Below are positions 59,696-64,000 of a stretch of DNA of 64,000 nucleotides, piece by piece (the stretch's first letter is position 1; each line of letters begins with the position of its first letter). Origin of the DNA: Bacteroidota bacterium (GTDB lineage: Bacteria > Bacteroidota > Bacteroidia > B-17B0 > Aurantibacillaceae); assembly GCA_013298715.1 (NCBI GenBank), contig JAAFIQ010000009.1:83230-147229 (forward strand), in the 5' to 3' direction. The notes beneath the pieces were generated by a model. The model did no database searches. It was not told the origin of the DNA and saw only the letters and a list, made by a program, of their open reading frames with translations. Made by a program: the position numbers and the translations under genes.

Positions 59696-60550
59696 ATGGT
59701 ATTGGCAAAATTTAGAAATTTTACACTTCTTTTTATTATTGCGTTGGTTTTTTGTACTTGCAAAAAGTACGCACCTGCAAACCCTGTTTTTTACCTTAAG
59801 GCTACTGATGTTTTTGTGAAAGGAAGCCAAACAGTGGGAAGTGGAAATAATAAAATTACCGAATTATATGTGTATGTTGACGGCTTTTTTCAGGGAGCTT
59901 ATCCAATAGGTAATTTGATGCCAATAGCAATAAAAGATGGTGAAACAAAAATTAATTTATTTGCAGGGATTAAAAATAACGGAATTAGCGAAACCCGCGT
60001 AACCTATGCCTTTTATGAAGCGTTGGAGCTTGATACTGTTTTGAGTAAAGGTCAAATTTTAGATAAAACGTTTACATTTGAATACAAACCGGCAGCAAAA
60101 ATTTGGTTCGAGAATTTTGATGGCAATAGTTTGGGCTTGATTAAATCATCCAGCTCTGATACTACAATTTTTAAATCAGGAGTAAGTAATCCAAATAATT
60201 TAGAAGGTCAATGCGGCATAATAACTCTACAAGGAAATAAAATTTTTGGAAGAGTTGAAACATCGTTGGATTTTGATATTCCGAAAGGCTCATCTAACAC
60301 CTACATAGAAATTAACTTTAAAGGCAACGCACCTATTGAGGTTGGCCTGTTAACCGAACTCAATCAAGAAAAAGTTGTAGGTAATGCAAATTCTAAGGAC
60401 ACTTGGAATAAAGTTTACTTTCAAATTTCTGAGGCGGTGAGCGCTCCTCCAACCTCCCTCAACTATAAATTATACCTCAAGGTAAAAAATACTTCTGATA
60501 ATCCAAATCCAACAGTTTATATAGATAATTTTAAACTGCTTTACTTTTAG
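59696..60550 (+). CDS. Putative lipoprotein of unknown function
   Basis: 284 residues from ATG 59696 (MVLAKFRNFTLLFIIALVFC). The hydrophobic stretch ends in VFCTCKKYA, so lipidation at the second Cys is likely. The first part of the mature chain looks like a small beta domain (VGSGNNKITELYVYVDGFFQ). The C-terminal ~150 residues look like a jelly roll (WFENFDGNSLGL, YIEINFKGNAPIEVGL, PTVYIDNFKLLYF), similar to carbohydrate-binding modules, though no family is certain. First of four closely packed genes; the sugar transferase starts one base after its stop, which suggests an envelope polysaccharide context. Confidence 0.75.
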   Translation: MVLAKFRNFTLLFIIALVFCTCKKYAPANPVFYLKATDVFVKGSQTVGSGNNKITELYVYVDGFFQGAYPIGNLMPIAIKDGETKINLFAGIKNNGISETRVTYAFYEALELDTVLSKGQILDKTFTFEYKPAAKIWFENFDGNSLGLIKSSSSDTTIFKSGVSNPNNLEGQCGIITLQGNKIFGRVETSLDFDIPKGSSNTYIEINFKGNAPIEVGLLTELNQEKVVGNANSKDTWNKVYFQISEAVSAPPTSLNYKLYLKVKNTSDNPNPTVYIDNFKLLYF

Positions 60551-60551
60551 A

Positions 60552-61973
60552 ATGAACAAAACGCTACGCACATTTTTATACATTTTACTTGATTTTTTAA
60601 GTGCTGTAGCTGCTTGGGCGTTATTCAATTTCTACCGAAAAAATTATATCGACCCAATTAAAACTGGCTTAACTGAAAACAGTTTTATTGATTATAAATT
60701 TACAATTAGTGTAATTATACTTCCAATAATATGGGTTTTAGTTTATTATCTGTGCGGCTTCTACAACAATGTACTGCGCCGTTCGCGTATTAATGAATTT
60801 GTACAAATGTTCAGTATTAGCCTAGTTGGCGTAACTGTTTTGTTTTTTGTTGTTTTGTTAGATGATTATGTAGCAACGTATAAACTTTATTATAAGTTGT
60901 ACTTTATGTTATTCATTTGTCATTTTAGTATTTCTGCTTGTATACGTTTAGCGCTATCTACCTACACCAATAAAAAAATTCACACACGCCAATTTGGATT
61001 TAAAACTATTATTATTGGGAGTAATGAGCGGGCTCTAAAAATGTACCGAGAAATACAAGCTCTCAAATATGGAATTGGTAACGAATTTGTTGGATTTGTT
61101 CATATAGAAGGAAAAAACGGTTACAGCGAAGAATTAAAAAAAGAATTAAAACATATTGGCGAGTACCACGAAATACGAAGCATTATTGAAGATAACAAAA
61201 TAGAAGAAGTGATTATTGCGCTTGAAAGTTGGGAGCACGAGTACCTGAAATACATTGTAAATCAGTTAAGCGATATGGGAGTAATTATTAAAATTATTCC
61301 TGACATGTATGATATTTTGAGTGGGCATGTAAAAATGAATACCATTCTTGGAACCCCGCTTATTGAAATAAGAAACCAAATTATACCTGAATGGCAAATT
61401 GCGATAAAACGTTTTATTGATGTAAGTATTAGTGTACTTGTCTTAATTTGTTTCAGTTGGTTGTATTTTATAATTGCTTTGTTTGTAAAGTTTTCTTCGC
61501 AAGGAAATGTATTTTTTAAACAAGAAAGAATTGGACTGCATGGAAAACCGTTCTATATTTTTAAATATCGAACCATGTTCAGCGATGCTGAGAAACATGG
61601 CCCGGCTTTATCCAGTGAAAAAGATCCGCGTATTACACGTGTAGGTCGTTTTTTACGGAGGGTAAGATTAGATGAAATGCCGCAGTTTTTTAATGTATTA
61701 ATTGGAGATATGAGTATTGTAGGGCCAAGGCCAGAGCGTCAATTTTTTATCGATAAAATTGTTGAAAAAGCACCGCATTATAAACATTTACAAAAAGTAC
61801 GTCCGGGTATTACCAGTTGGGGGCAGGTAAAATATGGTTATGCGGAGAATGTGGAGCAAATGATTGATAGATTAAAATTCGATATTTTATATATTGAAAA
61901 TATGAGTTTGTTACTCGATTTTAAAATCTTAGTTCATACAGTTTTAATTGTATTACAAGGAAGAGGAAAATAA
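60552..61973 (+). CDS. Exopolysaccharide polyprenyl-glycosylphosphotransferase (WbaP/WcaJ-type initiating sugar transferase)
   Basis: 473 residues. About four N-terminal membrane segments (to ~130) are followed by a Rossmann-like domain ([20 protein letters not shown], ~150-260), a membrane anchor ([20 protein letters not shown], ~285-310), and the catalytic bacterial sugar-transferase domain: [68 protein letters not shown]. It loads a sugar-1-phosphate onto undecaprenyl phosphate, starting assembly of a surface polysaccharide at the inner membrane. No polymerase, flippase or further glycosyltransferase follows. Confidence 0.93.
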   Translation: MNKTLRTFLYILLDFLSAVAAWALFNFYRKNYIDPIKTGLTENSFIDYKFTISVIILPIIWVLVYYLCGFYNNVLRRSRINEFVQMFSISLVGVTVLFFVVLLDDYVATYKLYYKLYFMLFICHFSISACIRLALSTYTNKKIHTRQFGFKTIIIGSNERALKMYREIQALKYGIGNEFVGFVHIEGKNGYSEELKKELKHIGEYHEIRSIIEDNKIEEVIIALESWEHEYLKYIVNQLSDMGVIIKIIPDMYDILSGHVKMNTILGTPLIEIRNQIIPEWQIAIKRFIDVSISVLVLICFSWLYFIIALFVKFSSQGNVFFKQERIGLHGKPFYIFKYRTMFSDAEKHGPALSSEKDPRITRVGRFLRRVRLDEMPQFFNVLIGDMSIVGPRPERQFFIDKIVEKAPHYKHLQKVRPGITSWGQVKYGYAENVEQMIDRLKFDILYIENMSLLLDFKILVHTVLIVLQGRGK

Positions 61974-61977
61974 CAAA

Positions 61978-62832
61978 ATGATTAAAAAATATTTATCGTT
62001 AATAAAATTTAGCCACACTATTTTTGCAATGCCTTTTGCGGTGATTGGGTTTTGTTTAGCCATTCATTCGGGGCAAGCAATATTTAATTTGCAAAAATTT
62101 ATTTTAGTTGTTTTATGTATGGTGTTTGCTCGCAGCGCTGCTATGGCATTTAACAGGTATATTGATAGGAAGTTTGATGAAAAAAATCCGCGTACTGCAA
62201 TTCGAGAAATTCCTAGCGGAGCAATAACACCAAATGCTGCTTTGTTTTTTACACTATTTTGTTGTTTAGGATTTATGGCTTCTGCTTTTTTCATAAATCA
62301 ACTTTGTTTTTATTTATCACCAGTTGCTTTATTAGTGGTGTTAGGATACAGTTATACAAAACGCTTTACACCTCTGTGCCATTTAATTTTAGGTTTGGGT
62401 TTGGCGCTAGCTCCGGTTGGCGCATATATGGCGCTTACTGAGAAGTTTGCAGTATTGCCAATAATATTTGGAGCAATAGTATTTTTTTGGGTAAGTGGCT
62501 TTGATATAATTTACGCATTACAAGATGAGGCTTTTGACAGAAGTCAGAATTTAAAATCGATACCCGTTTTTTTTGGGACTAAAAAATCATTGCGTATTTC
62601 AGAAATAATACATTTTATTGCTGCAGTTTTAATTGGCTTAGCATATATTACCGGAAGTTTTGGCTGGCTCTATCTTGTGGGTGGCATTTTATTTATAGGG
62701 TTATTGTTTTATCAACACAGCATTGTAAAACCAACAGATTTAACAAGAGTTAACTTGGCATTTGGCACTACCAACGGTATTGCAAGCGTGGTGTTTTGTA
62801 CTTTTGTTTGTGCAGATATTTTCCTGCTTTAA
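61978..62832 (+). CDS. UbiA-family prenyltransferase
   Basis: 284 residues from ATG 61978 (MIKKYLSLIKFSHTIFAMPF); an earlier in-frame ATG lies inside the previous gene. Eight or so membrane segments. The first aspartate motif is in MAFNRYIDRKFDEKNPRTAI (NxxxDxxxD) and the second in DIIYALQDEAFDRSQNLKSI. It transfers a polyprenyl chain to an aromatic acceptor. In Bacteroidota such UbiA-like genes usually serve menaquinone synthesis (MenA- or MqnP-type), which would feed the quinol-oxidising ACIII at the start of the window; the exact acceptor is not decidable here. Confidence 0.9.
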   Translation: MIKKYLSLIKFSHTIFAMPFAVIGFCLAIHSGQAIFNLQKFILVVLCMVFARSAAMAFNRYIDRKFDEKNPRTAIREIPSGAITPNAALFFTLFCCLGFMASAFFINQLCFYLSPVALLVVLGYSYTKRFTPLCHLILGLGLALAPVGAYMALTEKFAVLPIIFGAIVFFWVSGFDIIYALQDEAFDRSQNLKSIPVFFGTKKSLRISEIIHFIAAVLIGLAYITGSFGWLYLVGGILFIGLLFYQHSIVKPTDLTRVNLAFGTTNGIASVVFCTFVCADIFLL

Positions 62833-62835
62833 TCC

Positions 62836-63489
62836 ATGCTCAAAAAAATTTTCAAAAGTAAAATTGTAAAAGGCTTACTTTTCGTGACCGCGTTGATTTT
62901 AGTAGTTTGTACAAGTTGCTATTTCTGGATTGAATTTTCTAATCAAAAAAAGTGTTTTAACTCAGTGAATGATTTGCCATATAACAAAGTTGCTGTTGTT
63001 TTAGGAACATCAAAAAAGCTAGGTAATGGTAACGATAATCTATTTTTCACTTATCGAATAAAGGCTGCTTATGAATTATTTAAAAATAAAAAAGTTTCCA
63101 AATTTATTTTAAGCGGCGATAATAGCATTAGTTATTATGACGAACCTACGGAGATGAAAGAATCGTTGCTTGAATTAGGAGTTCCTGATTCTTGCTTGAT
63201 ACTTGATTACGCTGGTTTTAGAACCTTTGATAGTATGGTGCGCTGTAAAGAAATTTTCGGACAAACATCAATCACCGTTATTTCACAGCAATTTCATAAT
63301 TCACGCGCACTATTTATAGCTAAAAATTTTGGGATTAACGCAGTGGCTTATAATGCAAAAGATGTGAATTTTAAGAACAGAGTTAAAGTTTTGTTTCGCG
63401 AGTTTTTTTCGCGCACAAAATGTGTGTTAGATATTTATTTACTAAACACAAAGCCTAAGTTTTTAGGAGAGAAGGTAGTGATTACGTAA
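62836..63489 (+). CDS. SanA/YdcF-type (DUF218) membrane protein
   Basis: 217 residues. One N-terminal membrane segment (KGLLFVTALILVVCTSCYFW, ~12-32) is followed by the DUF218 domain: VAVVLGTSKKLGNG, RIKAAYELFKNKKVSKFILS, DNSISYYDEPTEMKESLLEL, LDYAGFRTFDSMVRCKEIFG and ISQQFHNSRALFIAKNFGIN. E. coli SanA is linked to envelope barrier function; the biochemical role is unclear. Starts 3 nt after the UbiA gene and ends the operon. Confidence 0.88.
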   Translation: MLKKIFKSKIVKGLLFVTALILVVCTSCYFWIEFSNQKKCFNSVNDLPYNKVAVVLGTSKKLGNGNDNLFFTYRIKAAYELFKNKKVSKFILSGDNSISYYDEPTEMKESLLELGVPDSCLILDYAGFRTFDSMVRCKEIFGQTSITVISQQFHNSRALFIAKNFGINAVAYNAKDVNFKNRVKVLFREFFSRTKCVLDIYLLNTKPKFLGEKVVIT

Positions 63490-63806
63490 GATTATTTATT
63501 TTAGATTCATACTTTGATGTTTGATTATGAAGAAACATTAGAGTCTATTAAGTAAACTTCACTCCGCCTAGAGAGCCTCAGGAATCAGCATGAACAGGGA
63601 CTAAGGTTCTGAACTAATAACCGTGCTTCTAACTCAACCGTTTCACAAAGTTACTATGTACTTTCGCGAACCAGGTCTATAAACCTAAGTAAAATAATTA
63701 TTAAAGAAATAATTTCAACGGCAATTAATAGCACTAAATTAAATTAAGCTATAATCAATGACAAACTGCATTCTTCTATTTGTTTCGTAATTATACCAAA
63801 TCCAAA
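63490..63806. other. Gene-free stretch upstream of the IS-like end
   Basis: About 320 nt without a gene. The part at ~63560-63690 is visibly less AT-rich than the intergenic DNA elsewhere (CTCCGCCTAGAGAGCCTCAG) and unexplained; no ORF, tRNA or hairpin with T-run was found. Confidence 0.4.
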
Positions 63807-63865
63807 TATAATTTAGTCCAATTTTGTTAACTTAATTTTTTTTCTTATTTTTGGACTAAATTATA
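63807..63865. repeat. 15-bp perfect inverted repeat flanking a promoter (probable IS end or operator)
   Basis: TATAATTTAGTCCAA (63807-63821) is exactly complementary to TTGGACTAAATTATA (63851-63865), separated by 29 bp that hold the promoter of the last gene. As the first gene behind it looks like an IS630-type transposase, this may be the left terminal or subterminal repeat. The element starts with TA, the usual IS630 target dinucleotide. Confidence 0.55.
63823..63853 (+). promoter_or_regulatory. Promoter of the terminal transposase-like gene
   Basis: TTTG (63823-63826), a 19-nt spacer, then TATTTTTG (63846-63853): a full -33/-7 match. It is enclosed by the inverted repeat, so a protein bound to both arms could repress it. 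Confidence 0.6.
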
Positions 63866-63874
63866 AATGTATTT

Positions 63875-64000
63875 ATGTCAAAACCAAAACTTATTATTGT
63901 TAAAGAAAGCTCAAAAGAGCTTAAAAAGCTTCAAACAGGTAAGCCTGCGCAAATTATCAAAAGGCTTAATATGCTCATAGAGCTTCGTAAACATGGAGTT
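63875..64000 (+). CDS. N-terminus of a probable IS630-family transposase, partial
   Basis: ATG 63875, 42 codons to the window edge with no stop: MSKPKLIIVKESSKELKKLQ, then TGKPAQIIKRLNMLIELRKH. The pattern of short hydrophobic strand, LxxL helix, then xRLNMLIELRKHG resembles the N-terminal helix-turn-helix of IS630/Tc1-like transposases common in Bacteroidota. Only the beginning is visible, so the call is tentative. Confidence 0.55.
   Translation, partial: MSKPKLIIVKESSKELKKLQTGKPAQIIKRLNMLIELRKHGV

Overview
This 64 kb window is AT-rich chromosomal DNA from a member of the phylum Bacteroidota. Supporting signs are the alternative complex III genes (ActA/ActB), the gliding lipoprotein GldD, three proteins with type IX secretion (T9SS) C-terminal sorting domains, a PorE-like TPR/PD40 protein, bactofilin, and repeated matches to the Bacteroidota -7 promoter element TAnnTTTG. 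I cannot place it below phylum. There are two tRNA genes and no rRNA or CRISPR array.

Layout. 1-2.8 kb: start of an ACIII respiratory operon (ActA, then ActB running off the left edge). 3-7.6 kb: secreted TPR protein, an ECF sigma factor whose reading frame is broken exactly at a canonical -1 slippery heptamer, a small membrane protein (possible anti-sigma) and a TMTC-like membrane/TPR protein. 7.6-15 kb: an HTH regulator with a probable operator, a CDP-alcohol phosphatidyltransferase with an unusual C-terminal extension, tRNA-Pro, guaA, a LysM/periplasmic-binding protein and hemF. 15-27 kb: a giant T9SS protein, ndk, rnz, a LuxR-type regulator, gldD, then bactofilin-AtpZ-membrane protein-C1 peptidase. 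27-36 kb: a TPR/SpoIIE phosphatase, apt, acyl-CoA dehydrogenase, pdhB, a glycosyltransferase, an LRR protein, rplY and prs. 36-42 kb: tRNA-Leu with a duplicated 3' end, a two-component system facing a repetitive T9SS surface protein across a region with a large palindrome and 10-bp repeats, then a DUF5723 pseudogene. 42.3-49.7 kb: accessory island with three unrecognised genes and a McrB/McrC-derived pair. 49.8-63.5 kb: hydroxyanthranilate dioxygenase, PorE-like protein, prfC, a second TPR/SpoIIE protein, another broken surface-protein gene, an outer-membrane protein, pcm, and a four-gene envelope operon. 63.8-64 kb: the beginning of a probable IS630-type transposase with an inverted repeat around its promoter.

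The strongest candidate for an unusual system is the McrB/McrC-like pair at 44.6-49.7 kb. The ATPase carries, in front of its AAA+ domain, what look like an IF2-N-type helical domain, a cold-shock/OB-like domain and a long coiled coil. The nuclease partner has a DUF2357-like region, a PD-(D/E)XK core and C-terminal zinc ribbons. That combination points to nucleic-acid or translation-linked sensing rather than simple modified-DNA restriction. A 50-codon ORF overlaps the ATPase start.

Other cross-window themes are: probable leaderless or near-leaderless transcripts (a -7 element 7-9 nt before the start codon, often TTG); decay of surface-protein genes; and regulatory DNA (operator dyads, phased repeats) next to regulators. 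All family assignments are from motif recognition by eye; no database search was run.
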